NCBI RefSeq assembly: GCF_005862235.1
Contig: NZ_VCEK01000004.1
Coordinates: 186,001 to 250,000, forward strand
Direction of reading: 5' to 3'
Length of the DNA stretch: 64,000 nucleotides
From: Saccharomonospora piscinae
Lineage (GTDB): Bacteria; Actinomycetota; Actinomycetes; Mycobacteriales; Pseudonocardiaceae
The number at the start of each line of letters is the position of its first letter. Position 1 is the first letter of the stretch. Below are positions 26,185 to 37,821 of the stretch, piece after piece. Both the position numbers and the translations under genes were made by a program. Under the pieces are notes generated by a model. The model did not search any database. It was not told the origin of the DNA and saw only the letters and a list, made by a program, of their open reading frames with translations.

Positions 26185-27041
26185 GCGAGCTGGACGCCGC
26201 CGAGGTGCGCAGGGTGGTCACCACGGCGCTGGAGGAGGATCTGCGGTACGGCCCCGACGTGACCACCGGGGCCACGGTGCCCGCCGGGGCGGTGGCCACG
26301 GCGGAACTGACCCCGCGGGTCGCCGGTGTCGTGGCGGGAGTGGGAGTGGCCCGTGCGGTGTTCGACGCCGTGCTCGGCGCCGAGGGCTACGAGGTGCGTG
26401 GCGAGCGAGCCGACGGCAGCCGGGTGGCGGCGGGCGAGCCCGTGCTCGTCGTGCGCGGTGCCACGCGCGACCTGCTGACCGCGGAGCGGACGGCGCTGAA
26501 CCTGCTGTCGCACCTGTCCGGCGTCGCGACGGTGACCGCGGCGTGGGTCGACGCGGTGACGGGGACCGGGTGCGCCGTACGGGACTCCCGCAAGACGCTG
26601 CCCGGGCTGCGGGTGCTGCAGAAGTACGCCGTGCGCTGCGGCGGCGGCGTGAACCACCGGATGGGCCTCGGTGACGCCGTGCTGATCAAGGACAACCACG
26701 TCGTCGCGGCGGGGTCGGTCACCGACGCGCTGCGGCTGGCCCGTGAGTACGCGCCCACGGTGCCGTGCGAGGTGGAGGTCGACGACCTCGACCAGCTCGC
26801 GGAGGCGCTACGGGCCGGGGCCGACGAGGTCCTGCTCGACAACCTGGAACCGGCCGACTGCGTACGGGCCGTCGAGCTGCGTGACGAGCTGTCGGCCAAG
26901 ACCCGCCTCGGGGCGTCGGGTGGGCTGGCACTGCACAACGCGCGCCGCTACGCCGAGACGGGGGTCGACTACCTCGCGGTGGGCGCGCTGACCCACTCGG
27001 CCCCGACCCTGGACGTCGGCATGGACCTGCGGGCGGCGTGA
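26181..27041 (+). CDS. nadC: Nicotinate-nucleotide pyrophosphorylase, carboxylating (NadC)
   Basis: 286 aa from a GTG overlapping the nadB stop. It converts quinolinate and PRPP to nicotinate mononucleotide with loss of CO2. Conserved active-site segments are RDSRKTLPGLR (about residue 135), KYAVRCGGGVNHR and AVLIKDNH (about 165), and EVEVDDLDQL. It completes de novo synthesis to the mononucleotide. It converges with the nitrilase gene 22 nt away. Confidence 0.96.
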   Translation: MSELDAAEVRRVVTTALEEDLRYGPDVTTGATVPAGAVATAELTPRVAGVVAGVGVARAVFDAVLGAEGYEVRGERADGSRVAAGEPVLVVRGATRDLLTAERTALNLLSHLSGVATVTAAWVDAVTGTGCAVRDSRKTLPGLRVLQKYAVRCGGGVNHRMGLGDAVLIKDNHVVAAGSVTDALRLAREYAPTVPCEVEVDDLDQLAEALRAGADEVLLDNLEPADCVRAVELRDELSAKTRLGASGGLALHNARRYAETGVDYLAVGALTHSAPTLDVGMDLRAA

Positions 27042-27063
27042 CCTCGGCGAGGTGCCCCGGCAA

Positions 27064-27855
27064 TCAGAGCCGCCGGTTGGCGAGTACGGCGGTGGCCGCG
27101 CGTGAGCGGTCCGCGGCGGCCGGGTCGAGGTCGGTGAGCAGCAGTTCGGGGGCGGCACCCGCCTGGGCGGCGACCCCGCCGAACGGGTCGGCCACCAGGG
27201 AGTACCCGATACCGGTGGGAGCCTTGGGGTTCACCTCGACGCCGGTGGCCGAGGGGTCGGCCTGCCCGCAGGCCAGCACCCAGCTGCCGGAGTCGAGTGC
27301 CCTGGCGCGCACCAGCAGGTCCCACTGCGCGCGTTTGCCCCGGCCCGCTCCCCACGACGCGGGCAGCGCGACGGCGTGGGCGCCCTGCTCGGCCAGCGCC
27401 TGGAACAGTTCGGGAAACCGCACGTCGTAACAGGTGGCGAAGCCGAGCGTCACGTCGTCGACGGTCACGGTGACCTGGTGGTGCCCCGCCGCGACGGTGT
27501 CGGACTCGCGGAAGCCGAAGGCGTCGTACAGGTGGAGCTTGTCGTAGCCGAGGTGGCGGCCGAGTCCGGTGATGAGCAGCGTGTTGCGCACTCGCTCGCC
27601 GTCGGGCGTGAACATCCCCGCGACCACCAGCACTCCGGCCTCGTCGGCGATCTCGCGGACGGCCCCGGCCCACGGCCCGTCGAGCGATTGGGCGACCGGG
27701 GCGAGCGGGCCGCCGAACCGGGCGAGAGTGGCTTCGGGGAACACGACGACGCGGGCACCGCGTTCGGCGGCGGAGCGTGTCCACTCGCGCACGGACCGGA
27801 GGTTCGTCTCCGGGTCGGCACTGGATGTGAGCTGGCACAAGGCCACTCGGAGCAC
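27064..27855 (-). CDS. Carbon-nitrogen hydrolase (nitrilase superfamily)
   Basis: 263 aa from a GTG with GGGAGG upstream. The Glu-Lys-Cys triad of the superfamily is in place: VVFPEATL (about residue 43), [11 protein letters not shown] (about 106) and [10 protein letters not shown] (about 144). Length and motifs fit the Nit1/Nit2-like or deaminated-glutathione amidase branch, but the substrate cannot be read from sequence. It diverges from hisD, with 48 nt between the starts. Confidence 0.88.
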   Translation of the reverse strand: MLRVALCQLTSSADPETNLRSVREWTRSAAERGARVVVFPEATLARFGGPLAPVAQSLDGPWAGAVREIADEAGVLVVAGMFTPDGERVRNTLLITGLGRHLGYDKLHLYDAFGFRESDTVAAGHHQVTVTVDDVTLGFATCYDVRFPELFQALAEQGAHAVALPASWGAGRGKRAQWDLLVRARALDSGSWVLACGQADPSATGVEVNPKAPTGIGYSLVADPFGGVAAQAGAAPELLLTDLDPAAADRSRAATAVLANRRL

Positions 27856-27890
27856 GGCTACCTCCCGGTCGCGGACGCGGTCCCGCCTCG

Positions 27891-27896
27891 TACCCT
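27891..27896 (+). promoter_or_regulatory. Candidate -10 (TACCCT) for leaderless hisD
   Basis: TACCCT fits TANNNT and ends 7 nt before the ATG at 27904; there is no ribosome site. Confidence 0.45.
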
Positions 27897-27903
27897 AGAC
27901 CGT

Positions 27904-30928
<3,025 letters not shown>

Positions 30929-31084
30929 GTGTCGCGGGACATTGTCGCCCTGCTGCTGTTCGCGGTGGCGGGTTTTCTGGTCGGCGGTGCCATCAGCACC
31001 GTGAAGAAGTCCCGCGGCCTCGCGGTGGCACTCGGCGCCGCCGCCCTGGTCGCGGGCGGCGGCGCCGTGCTCTGGCTGTCCTAG
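30929..31084 (+). CDS. 51-aa two-helix membrane protein after hisB
   Basis: GTG starts directly after the hisB stop, and GAAGGGAG is 13 nt upstream within hisB. The product has two hydrophobic segments (about 5-23 and 31-50) joined by a basic turn, STVKKSRG. Codons end almost wholly in G/C. I do not recognise the family. It should be translated from the his mRNA. It stops 11 nt before the convergent MMPL gene. Confidence 0.6.
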   Translation: MSRDIVALLLFAVAGFLVGGAISTVKKSRGLAVALGAAALVAGGGAVLWLS

Positions 31085-31094
31085 CGGGCCGGCG

Positions 31095-33263
31095 TCACCG
31101 GTTCACCGGCTCGCGCTCGTCGGCCCTGCCCGCACCGCCGGTCAGCTTCTCTCCCTCGACGTCGACGTCGGGCAGGGCGCGGTCCAGCCAGCGCGGCAGC
31201 CACCAGGCGCTGCGCCCGAGCAGCGACATCACGGCGGGAACGATGGTCATGCGCACCACGAAGGCGTCCACGGCCACGCCGAACGCGAGCGCGAAGCCGA
31301 TCGACTGGATCAGGGTGGCTTCGGCGAGGACGAACCCGGCGAACACGCTGATCATGATCAGCGCGGCGGCCACCACGACCCGGGAGCCGTGCTGGAATCC
31401 GGTGACCATCGCGCGGTCGGGGGCACTGCCGTGGACGTACTCCTCCCGCATCCGGGTGACCAGGAAGACCTGGTAGTCCATCGCGAGCCCGAACAGCACG
31501 CCGATGAGCAGCACCGGTAGCACACTCATGATCGGTCCGGTGGCCTCGACGCCGAGCAGGTCGCCGAGCCAGCCCCACTGGAACACGGCCACCACCGCGC
31601 CGAACGTGGCACCGACCGAGCCGAGGAAGCCCAGCGTGGCCTTCAGCGGCACGAGCACCGAGCGGAACACGAGCATGAGCAGGAGGAAGGCCAGCCCCAC
31701 GATCAGCGACAGGTACGGCAGCAGGGCGTCGGACATCGTGCGCGAGATGTCGATGTTCATCGCGGTGGCGCCGGTCACCGACGTGGTGGCGCCCGTGTCG
31801 GCCTCAATGCGGTCGCCCTCGGCACGCAGCGCGGTGACGAGGTCCTCGGTCTCCTGGGTGTCGGGACCGCTCCGGGGGATCACGGTGAGCAGTGCGGTGT
31901 CGCCGGCGCGGTTGAACTGAGGCGGGGTGACCATCGCGACGTCGTCGAGGGTGCCGATGCGCTCCATCGCGGTTCGCGCGGTGGCCTGCGGGTCCCGCTC
32001 GACGTCGAGCACGACGACGAGCGGGCCGTTGGTTCCGGGACCGAATCCCTGGCTGATCAGCTCGTAGGCGCGGTGCTGGGTCGAGTCGGGTGCCGCCGTC
32101 GCGTCCGTGGGCAGGCCGAGCCGCATGTCCGCGGCCGGGACGGCCACCACGGCCAGGCCCGCGACCGACAGCAGCAGGACCGCGATACGGCGACGGGCGA
32201 GCAGCCGCGCCCAGCGCTCGCCCAGCGTGGGGCCGGACGACCGGGTGCGTCGCAGCCCCGGCACCCGCCCGGCGAGCACCTTGGTTCCCGCGAAGCCGAG
32301 CACGGCGGGCAGCAGCGTGACGGCGATCAGCACCGCGACGGCGACCGTCGCCGACGCGGCGAGGCCCATCTGGCCGAGAATCGGGATGCCGACCACGGTC
32401 AGGCCCGCCAGCGCGATGATGACGGTGAGTCCCGCGAAGACGACGGCGGAGCCCGCGGTGCCCACGGCGTGGGCCGCGGCGTCCTCCGGATCGGCGCCCC
32501 CGTCGAGTTCCGCTCGGTGCCGCGACACGATGAACAGCGCGTAGTCGATGCCCACGGCCAGCCCGATCATGAGGGCGAGCACCGGGGTGTTGGAGTTCAG
32601 GTCGACCACGCCGGAGAGTGCGGTGATGGCCGCCATGCCGATGCCGACGCCGATCAGCGCGGTCAGCAGCGGCAGGCCCGCCGCCACCAGGGAACCGAAC
32701 GTCATCACCAGCACCAGCGCGGCGACGATCACACCGACGCCCTCGGTCGCCTGTGTCACCGGGATGCCCTGCATGGCGTCGCCGCCGAACTCGACCGTCC
32801 AGCCCTGGTCGCGGAACGGTTCGGCCGTGGCCTGCAGCGCGTCGCGGTCGGCGTCGGTGACCTCCGGCGACGGCACCTGGTACACGACTTTGACCAGCGC
32901 GAGGGTGCCGTCGGGGGCGACGGATCGCGCCTGGAACGGATCGGCCACGGCCGCGACGTTCGGGGCCTGGCCGAGCGCGTCGACGAGGTCGCCCACAACG
33001 GCGGGGTCCAGCGGGCCGCCTCCGGGAGCGGCGACGGCGACGTTGGCGTTCGCCTTGCCGACCCCGGCCTCCGGGAACCGCTCCTCCAGGTGGTCGATCG
33101 CCTGCTGCGCCTCCGTGCCGGGGATCGTCACGGCGTTGGTCGTGGGGCCGGACAGGGTGAGCGCGCCGACGCCGACGACCGCGAGCAGCAGCACCCAGAG
33201 ACTGGCGACGAGGCGCCGCCGCCGGAACGACGCACGACCGAGTCGGGCGAGAAAGGTGGCCAA
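31095..33263 (-). CDS. MMPL-family RND exporter
   Basis: 722 aa from a TTG at 33263, chosen because GGGAG lies 8 nt upstream and the start MATFLARLGRASFRRRR is usual for the family; TTG 33278 is an alternative. Two repeats are seen, each with one membrane helix, a large exported domain (about 45-165 and 390-530) and five helices. The motif GIDYALFIVSRHR and its second copy AMDYQVFLVTRMREE carry the proton-relay residues. Substrates are lipids or drugs in this family. The divergent TetR gene should repress it. Confidence 0.93.
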   Translation of the reverse strand: MATFLARLGRASFRRRRLVASLWVLLLAVVGVGALTLSGPTTNAVTIPGTEAQQAIDHLEERFPEAGVGKANANVAVAAPGGGPLDPAVVGDLVDALGQAPNVAAVADPFQARSVAPDGTLALVKVVYQVPSPEVTDADRDALQATAEPFRDQGWTVEFGGDAMQGIPVTQATEGVGVIVAALVLVMTFGSLVAAGLPLLTALIGVGIGMAAITALSGVVDLNSNTPVLALMIGLAVGIDYALFIVSRHRAELDGGADPEDAAAHAVGTAGSAVVFAGLTVIIALAGLTVVGIPILGQMGLAASATVAVAVLIAVTLLPAVLGFAGTKVLAGRVPGLRRTRSSGPTLGERWARLLARRRIAVLLLSVAGLAVVAVPAADMRLGLPTDATAAPDSTQHRAYELISQGFGPGTNGPLVVVLDVERDPQATARTAMERIGTLDDVAMVTPPQFNRAGDTALLTVIPRSGPDTQETEDLVTALRAEGDRIEADTGATTSVTGATAMNIDISRTMSDALLPYLSLIVGLAFLLLMLVFRSVLVPLKATLGFLGSVGATFGAVVAVFQWGWLGDLLGVEATGPIMSVLPVLLIGVLFGLAMDYQVFLVTRMREEYVHGSAPDRAMVTGFQHGSRVVVAAALIMISVFAGFVLAEATLIQSIGFALAFGVAVDAFVVRMTIVPAVMSLLGRSAWWLPRWLDRALPDVDVEGEKLTGGAGRADEREPVNR

Positions 33264-33312
33264 GACGCACGCTCCCAACGCGAACGAGTTTCGGAGAACC
33301 GTGCGCCACGCT

Positions 33313-33349
33313 AGCCGATCGGCAAGGGCCTTTTAAGCCGATCGGCAAG
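33313..33349. promoter_or_regulatory. Twin operators for the divergent TetR regulator
   Basis: AGCCGATCGGCAAG occurs at 33313-33326 and again at 33336-33349, a 23-bp period, about two helical turns. Each has the 10-bp palindrome GCCGATCGGC. They lie between the MMPL and TetR genes. Confidence 0.8.
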
Positions 33350-33448
33350 TATGTGATCCGGGAAACAACACCGGTGGCCGGGTCCCGTGCTCGGTTGGCC
33401 GCCGCATCGGGTCGGCGTAAGGTCGTAGGGCCGCTCCAGGAGGGACCC

Positions 33449-34075
33449 ATGACTGTCGAGACTGCCGAGGACACCCGATCCCGCCTGCTCGCGACGGCTT
33501 TGACGCTGTTCAGCACACACGGCGTCGGCGGCACGTCGCTGCAGATGATCGCGGACGAACTCGGGGTGACCAAGGCGGCGGTCTACTACCACTTCAAGAC
33601 CAAGGACCAGATCACCGAGGCGGTCGCCGCGCCCGCTCTCCAGGAACTGATCGAGCGCATGGCCGAGGCGGGCGCGCGGCGCACGCGGGGCGCGCAGATC
33701 GACCACGCACTGTCGGGATTCGTCGACATCGTGGTGCGGTACCGATCACTGATCGCGCTGTTCAACAGTGACCCGGGCATCATGCGGGCCATAGACCGGT
33801 CACTCGACGGGGTGGAGAATCTCGCCGCGCGGATGCGGGCGCTGCTGGTGGGGCCCGATGCCGAGCTGGCAGCCGCGCTCACCGCGAACGTGGCGCTCGC
33901 GGGCATCGCACTGGCAGGCGGCGCGCCCGAGCAGGCGGACCTCGACGACGACGTCCTGCGGGAGCACCTGATCGACATCGGCAGGCGGCTGCTGGGCAGG
34001 CCGAAGCGGCGCGCCAGGTCCGTCGCGCCGCGCGACGGCGGTCAGCCTTCGCGAGCTGCGGACACGACTACGTAG
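33449..34075 (+). CDS. TetR-family repressor
   Basis: 208 aa from the ATG at 33449, with AGGAGGG upstream. A helix-turn-helix occupies about 15-60 (TSLQMIADELGVTKAAVYYHF). The rest is the helical ligand domain. It diverges from the MMPL exporter with two palindromic sites between, so it most likely represses both genes until an exported compound binds. The last residues are basic, and a 21-bp tandem repeat covers the end of the gene. Confidence 0.92.
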   Translation: MTVETAEDTRSRLLATALTLFSTHGVGGTSLQMIADELGVTKAAVYYHFKTKDQITEAVAAPALQELIERMAEAGARRTRGAQIDHALSGFVDIVVRYRSLIALFNSDPGIMRAIDRSLDGVENLAARMRALLVGPDAELAAALTANVALAGIALAGGAPEQADLDDDVLREHLIDIGRRLLGRPKRRARSVAPRDGGQPSRAADTTT

Positions 34076-34114
34076 CCTGCGGACACGGCTACGCGGGCTG
34101 CGGACACGGCGTCA
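34056..34114 (+). repeat. Three tandem copies of a 21-bp unit
   Basis: CTGCGGACACGRCTACG starts at 34056, 34077 and 34098; the third copy diverges after 13 nt. It spans the 3' end of the TetR gene and its stop codon. Confidence 0.7.
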
Positions 34115-34573
34115 GATGCCGCCTTCGGACTTCGGTTTGAGGCCCGGGGCACCCGGGCCGTACGCGGCGATCTGGTCGTCCGGGTTGTTCAGGGTGCAGG
34201 TGCGCAGCGACAGGCAGCCGCAGCCGACGCAGCCGGTGAGGTCGTCCCGCAGCCTGCGCAGGGCGTCGATCCGGGCGTCCAGTTCGTCCCGCCAGTCGCG
34301 GGACAGCCGGGCCCAGTCGGCCTTGGTGGGCGCGTGGTCACGGGGCAGGGTGGCCAGCGCCTCGCCCACCTGTTCCAGAGTGAGCCCGACCCGCTGTGCC
34401 GCGCGGATGAACGCGATCCGGCGCAGCACCGAGCGGGCGTAGCGCCGCTGGTTTCCCGCGGAACGCTCGGCGGAGATCAGGCCGCGGTCCTCGTAGAACC
34501 GGAGGGCGGTGTGCGGCACACCACTGCGCTGGGCCACCTGCCCGATGGTGAGATGGTCGGCGAGCTTCGACAC
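34112..34573 (-). CDS. soxR: Redox-sensing activator SoxR
   Basis: 153 aa from a GTG. The N-terminal MerR helix-turn-helix (LTIGQVAQRSGVPHTALRFY) is followed by a dimer helix and the 2Fe-2S cysteine cluster, GCVGCGCLSLRTC near residue 120. SoxR is activated by redox-cycling compounds and turns on export or modification genes in Actinobacteria. A dyad of MerR type lies over its own promoter. A TACTGT -10 stands 6 nt before the GTG, so the mRNA is probably leaderless. Confidence 0.93.
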   Translation of the reverse strand: MSKLADHLTIGQVAQRSGVPHTALRFYEDRGLISAERSAGNQRRYARSVLRRIAFIRAAQRVGLTLEQVGEALATLPRDHAPTKADWARLSRDWRDELDARIDALRRLRDDLTGCVGCGCLSLRTCTLNNPDDQIAAYGPGAPGLKPKSEGGI

Positions 34574-34579
34574 ACCGCC

Positions 34580-34585
34580 ACAGTA
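34580..34585 (-). promoter_or_regulatory. Candidate -10 (TACTGT) for leaderless soxR
   Basis: On the minus strand TACTGT ends 6 nt before the GTG at 34573 and starts 3 nt after the dyad. Confidence 0.45.
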
Positions 34586-34588
34586 CCG

Positions 34589-34612
34589 GTAGCTCCACCT
34601 TGGTCGAGCTAC
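34589..34612. promoter_or_regulatory. Candidate SoxR operator
   Basis: GTAGCTC-N10-GAGCTAC; the inner bases ACC..GGT are also symmetric, so 20 of 24 positions obey the dyad. It sits just upstream of the soxR -10, where MerR-type proteins bind. Confidence 0.6.
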
Positions 34613-34630
34613 GTCGGGCAGGGCTTCGGG

Positions 34631-35440
34631 TCACAGCACGTGTCGCCGGTACGCCCCGATCATGTCACGCAACACGACGTCACCGGGTGTGCGCCACACC
34701 TCGGCGTTGAAGACCTCGACCTCGATCGGCCCGTGGTAGCCCGCCGCCTCCACGCACTCCCGCAGTCTGCGGTGATCGATGGGGCCCCTGCCGGGCAGCG
34801 CGCGGCCGAGCAGCGTGTCGGTCAGCGGCACGAGCTGGTCGCAGACGTGGAACCCCAGGATGCGGCCCGCCGAGCGGGCGATCGAGTGCTCCACCTCGGG
34901 GTCCCACCACACGTGGAACTCGTCCACCACCACGCCCACGGCGTCGGCCGGATGGTCCTCGGCCAGCGCGAGCGCCTGCCCCAGCGTCGACAGCACGGAC
35001 CGCTCCGCGCACTGCATGGGGTGCAGCGGTTCCAGCCCCAGCCGGACGCCGCGCTCCCGCGCGTACGGGGCCAGCTCGCCCAGCGCGTCGGCCACGCGCT
35101 GCCGCGATCCGGCGAGGTCGTGGTCCGCGACCCCGCCGACCACGAGCACGAGCACGTCGGTGCCCAGGGCGACGGCCTCGTCGATGGCCTCGCGGGTCAT
35201 CGCGATGCCGTCGACGGGCTCGCCCTCCGGTGTCACGCCGGTGAAGAAGCCGCCACGGCACAGCGAGGAGACCCGGACGCCGTGCCGCCGGAGCAGCCGG
35301 GCCGACTCCTCGACGCCCACCTCGGCGACCTTGTCGCGCCAGAGGCCGATCCACTCGATTCCTGCCGCCGCGCAGCCCTCGACCGCCTCGGGCAGCGACC
35401 ACGACTTCGTGGTGATCTGGTTGAGGCTCAGGCGGTTCAC
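34631..35440 (-). CDS. Sugar phosphate isomerase/epimerase-like TIM barrel
   Basis: 269 aa from a GTG that overlaps the stop of the DUF993 gene. A xylose isomerase-like TIM barrel, with metal-site candidates in LGLEPLHPM (about residue 135), VVDEFHVWWDP (about 178), GFHVCDQ (about 205) and IEVEVFN (about 240). No signal peptide, so it is cytoplasmic. In locus A it should act with the DUF993 protein on a keto-sugar or sugar acid. Relatives include isomerases, epimerases and 3-keto-glycoside hydratases or lyases, and the sequence does not decide between them. Confidence 0.85.
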   Translation of the reverse strand: MNRLSLNQITTKSWSLPEAVEGCAAAGIEWIGLWRDKVAEVGVEESARLLRRHGVRVSSLCRGGFFTGVTPEGEPVDGIAMTREAIDEAVALGTDVLVLVVGGVADHDLAGSRQRVADALGELAPYARERGVRLGLEPLHPMQCAERSVLSTLGQALALAEDHPADAVGVVVDEFHVWWDPEVEHSIARSAGRILGFHVCDQLVPLTDTLLGRALPGRGPIDHRRLRECVEAAGYHGPIEVEVFNAEVWRTPGDVVLRDMIGAYRRHVL

Positions 35441-36597
35441 AGGCTCACCCCCGCCGCGGCCAGCAGCGGGCGCATCCGGGTCACGGCCAGGTCGGGGTCG
35501 GGCAGCACACCCGCGACGTCGGCCAGCCGGAGCAGGTCGGACAGGTGCGTGATCGTGCGCGCCGACTCCAGCCCGCCGACCATGCGAAAGTGCGGCTGGT
35601 GTCCGGCGAGGTAGGCCAGGAACACCACGCCCACCTTGTAGTGCGGGGTGGGGGAGCGGAAGATCTCGCGCGAGAGCGCGACGGTGGGGTCCAGCAGCGC
35701 GCGGAAGCCGTCCGCGTCTCCCGCGTCGAGCCGGGCCAGCGCGGCACCCGCGACCGGGGCGATGGGGTCGAAGATGCCGAGCAGTGCCTCGCTGTGCCCG
35801 GAGTCGTCCCCCGCGATCAGTTCGGGGTAGTGGAAGTCGTCGCCGGTGTAGCAGGCGACGCCGCCCGGCAGCGCGTCGCGGAACCGCCGCTCGACGTCGG
35901 CGTCGAGGACCGACACCTTCACCCCGGCGACCACGGACTCGTGCTCGGCGCACAGCGCGGCCAGTTCCGCCGCGGCGGCGTCGACGTCGGTGTGCCCCCA
36001 GTAGCCGCGCAGCGCCGGGTCGAACTGCTCGCCGAGCCAGTGCAGCAACACCGGTCCGTCGGCCTGGGACAGCAGGGCGCCGTACGCGCGGTGGTAGTCG
36101 TCCGGGCCGCTCGCGGTGGCGGCGAGCGCGCGGCTGGCCATGACGACCGGCACGGCGCCCTCGCCGCTGACGAGTGCGAGCTGTTCACCCCACGCCGTCA
36201 CGATCTGGTCCACGGTGGACGGACCGGCCGGGAGCTGGTCGGTGCCGACCCCGGCGACCCACCGTCCACCGCAGGCCCTCGCCTCGGCGCCGGTGCGGCG
36301 CACCAGCTCCCTCGTGGTCGCCCAGTCGAGCCCCATGCCGCGCTGTGCGGTGTCCATGGCCTCGGCGACACCCAGGCCGCACGACCACAGGTGCCTGCGA
36401 AACGCCAGCGTGGTGTCCCAGTCGAGTGCCACGGTGTCGGTGGGGTCGTGCCCGGCGAAGGGATCGGCGACCACGTGCGCCGCGGCGTAGGCGACGCGCG
36501 AGGCCGGCGGGCTCGCCGGAGTGCCGGGAGTGCCCCGGCCCGAGGGCGACCACGGGGCGATCCCGCCCTCGGCCGTCGGCAGCGGTAGTGCGGCCAT
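35437..36597 (-). CDS. DUF993 protein, dihydrodipicolinate synthase-like
   Basis: 386 aa from an ATG with GGAGG upstream. The whole length resembles DUF993, an aldolase-like TIM-barrel family often listed as dihydrodipicolinate synthase family. WDTTLAFRRHLWSCGLGVAEAMD near residue 60 is characteristic. GVKVSVLD (about 222) may supply the Schiff-base lysine of class I aldolases; that residue is my guess. It is the first gene of a two-gene operon with the isomerase. Two LacI-type operators lie at its start point. Confidence 0.8.
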   Translation of the reverse strand: MAALPLPTAEGGIAPWSPSGRGTPGTPASPPASRVAYAAAHVVADPFAGHDPTDTVALDWDTTLAFRRHLWSCGLGVAEAMDTAQRGMGLDWATTRELVRRTGAEARACGGRWVAGVGTDQLPAGPSTVDQIVTAWGEQLALVSGEGAVPVVMASRALAATASGPDDYHRAYGALLSQADGPVLLHWLGEQFDPALRGYWGHTDVDAAAAELAALCAEHESVVAGVKVSVLDADVERRFRDALPGGVACYTGDDFHYPELIAGDDSGHSEALLGIFDPIAPVAGAALARLDAGDADGFRALLDPTVALSREIFRSPTPHYKVGVVFLAYLAGHQPHFRMVGGLESARTITHLSDLLRLADVAGVLPDPDLAVTRMRPLLAAAGVSL

Positions 36598-36613
36598 GGT
36601 ACCTCCGCTCTCG

Positions 36614-36641
36614 TTGAAAGCGTTTTCTTGAAAGCGTTTTC
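36614..36641. promoter_or_regulatory. Tandem LacI-type operators before the DUF993 operon
   Basis: Two exact copies of TTGAAAGCGTTTTC (36614-36627 and 36628-36641) abut. They begin 4 nt downstream of the -10 element, so they cover the start point. Confidence 0.85.
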
Positions 36642-36645
36642 AGTG

Positions 36646-36674
36646 ACCTTAGGTCACGGGTCACCACGCGACAA
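36646..36674 (-). promoter_or_regulatory. Promoter of the DUF993-isomerase operon
   Basis: On the minus strand, -35 TTGTCG (36669-36674) and -10 TAAGGT (36646-36651) are separated by 17 nt. Confidence 0.7.
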
Positions 36675-36678
36675 GAGG

Positions 36679-37821
36679 TCAGTCGAGGACGTTCACCGCG
36701 AGTGTGCGCACCACGGACTCGTCCACCTCGACGCCGAGGCCCGGCCCCGTGGGCACGTGGGCCGTCCCACCGTCCACTCGCACCCCGTCGGCGTAGACGG
36801 AATCGACGAACTGCCTGCCGTTGAGGTCCACCGGCGTGTCGATCCCGAACGCGCCGAACAGGTGCAGCGACGCGGCCAGCCCGAGATCGGAGTCGGTGAG
36901 CCCCGAACCCATGAGCCGGACCCCGCAGTCCTGCGCCAGCGCGCAGAGCCGCCGCGACAGCGTCAGCCCGCCGCTGCGCTGGACCTTCGCGATGGCGACG
37001 GCCACCGCGTCGAGCCGGACGAACGTGGCCAGATCGCTCGGGTGCCGCAGGCTCTCGTCCAGCGCGACGGGAACGGGGCAGGAGTCCCTGAGCCGCCGCA
37101 ACCCGACGATGTCGTTGGCAGGCAGCGGCTGCTCGAACGCGGTCACGCCGAGGTGCTCCAGTTCCCTGCCCACGCGCAGCGCGGCGTCGGCACTGTAACC
37201 CTGGTTCGCGTCCACCCACAGCGGCGCGTCGTCCCCTGCGGCCTCCCGCACCGCCGCGACCACGGCCAGATCCTCCCGCTCCCCGTGCAGCCCGATCTTC
37301 ACCTTGAACGCGCCGTAGCCCGCGTCCCGGCCCTCGGCGACGTGCTCGGCGACCTGGGACGGTGTCTGGCCCGACACCATCCAGCCGAGCGTCAGTTCGT
37401 CGCGCCTGCGCTGTCCCCACAACGTGCTGACGGGCACCCCCAGCGCCCTGCCGAGCAGGTCGTGCAGTGCCGTGTCGACAGCCGCCTTCGCGAGCGGGGC
37501 GCCGATCGTGAAGCCGCGGTTGACGGCCCGGTCGAAGGCGCTGGTGACGCCGTCGAGATCCCAGCACGCCGTGCCGAGCACCGCCGGAGCCAGGTACCGG
37601 TCGATGGTCGTGACGATCGACTCCGCGGTCTCGTAGGTCCACGCGGGAATCGGTGTGGCCTCGCCCCAGCCGCAGACACCGTCGGCGCTGACCTTCACCA
37701 GGACCCGGATGCTGGGTTGGCCCACCGTGGCCACGGCTCCGCCCGACACGCCGAACGACCGCAGTGTCGGCAGTGCCACCGCGAACGTCTCGATCCGTTC
37801 GATCCTCAGCTCACCGATCAT
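36679..37821 (-). CDS. Enolase-superfamily (MR/MLE) enzyme
   Basis: 380 aa from an ATG overlapping the LacI stop (ATGA). The N-terminal capping domain (about 1-130) is followed by a beta-barrel with AFKVKIGL (KxK acid-base pair, about 170), metal ligands in WVDANQGY (about 200), FEQPL (about 225) and ALDESL (about 250), and AKVQRSGG (about 275). The second Lys side fits muconate-lactonising or dipeptide-epimerase subgroups more than mandelate racemase. It should abstract a proton next to a carboxylate, so a sugar acid is likely in locus A. Confidence 0.88.
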   Translation of the reverse strand: MIGELRIERIETFAVALPTLRSFGVSGGAVATVGQPSIRVLVKVSADGVCGWGEATPIPAWTYETAESIVTTIDRYLAPAVLGTACWDLDGVTSAFDRAVNRGFTIGAPLAKAAVDTALHDLLGRALGVPVSTLWGQRRRDELTLGWMVSGQTPSQVAEHVAEGRDAGYGAFKVKIGLHGEREDLAVVAAVREAAGDDAPLWVDANQGYSADAALRVGRELEHLGVTAFEQPLPANDIVGLRRLRDSCPVPVALDESLRHPSDLATFVRLDAVAVAIAKVQRSGGLTLSRRLCALAQDCGVRLMGSGLTDSDLGLAASLHLFGAFGIDTPVDLNGRQFVDSVYADGVRVDGGTAHVPTGPGLGVEVDESVVRTLAVNVLD

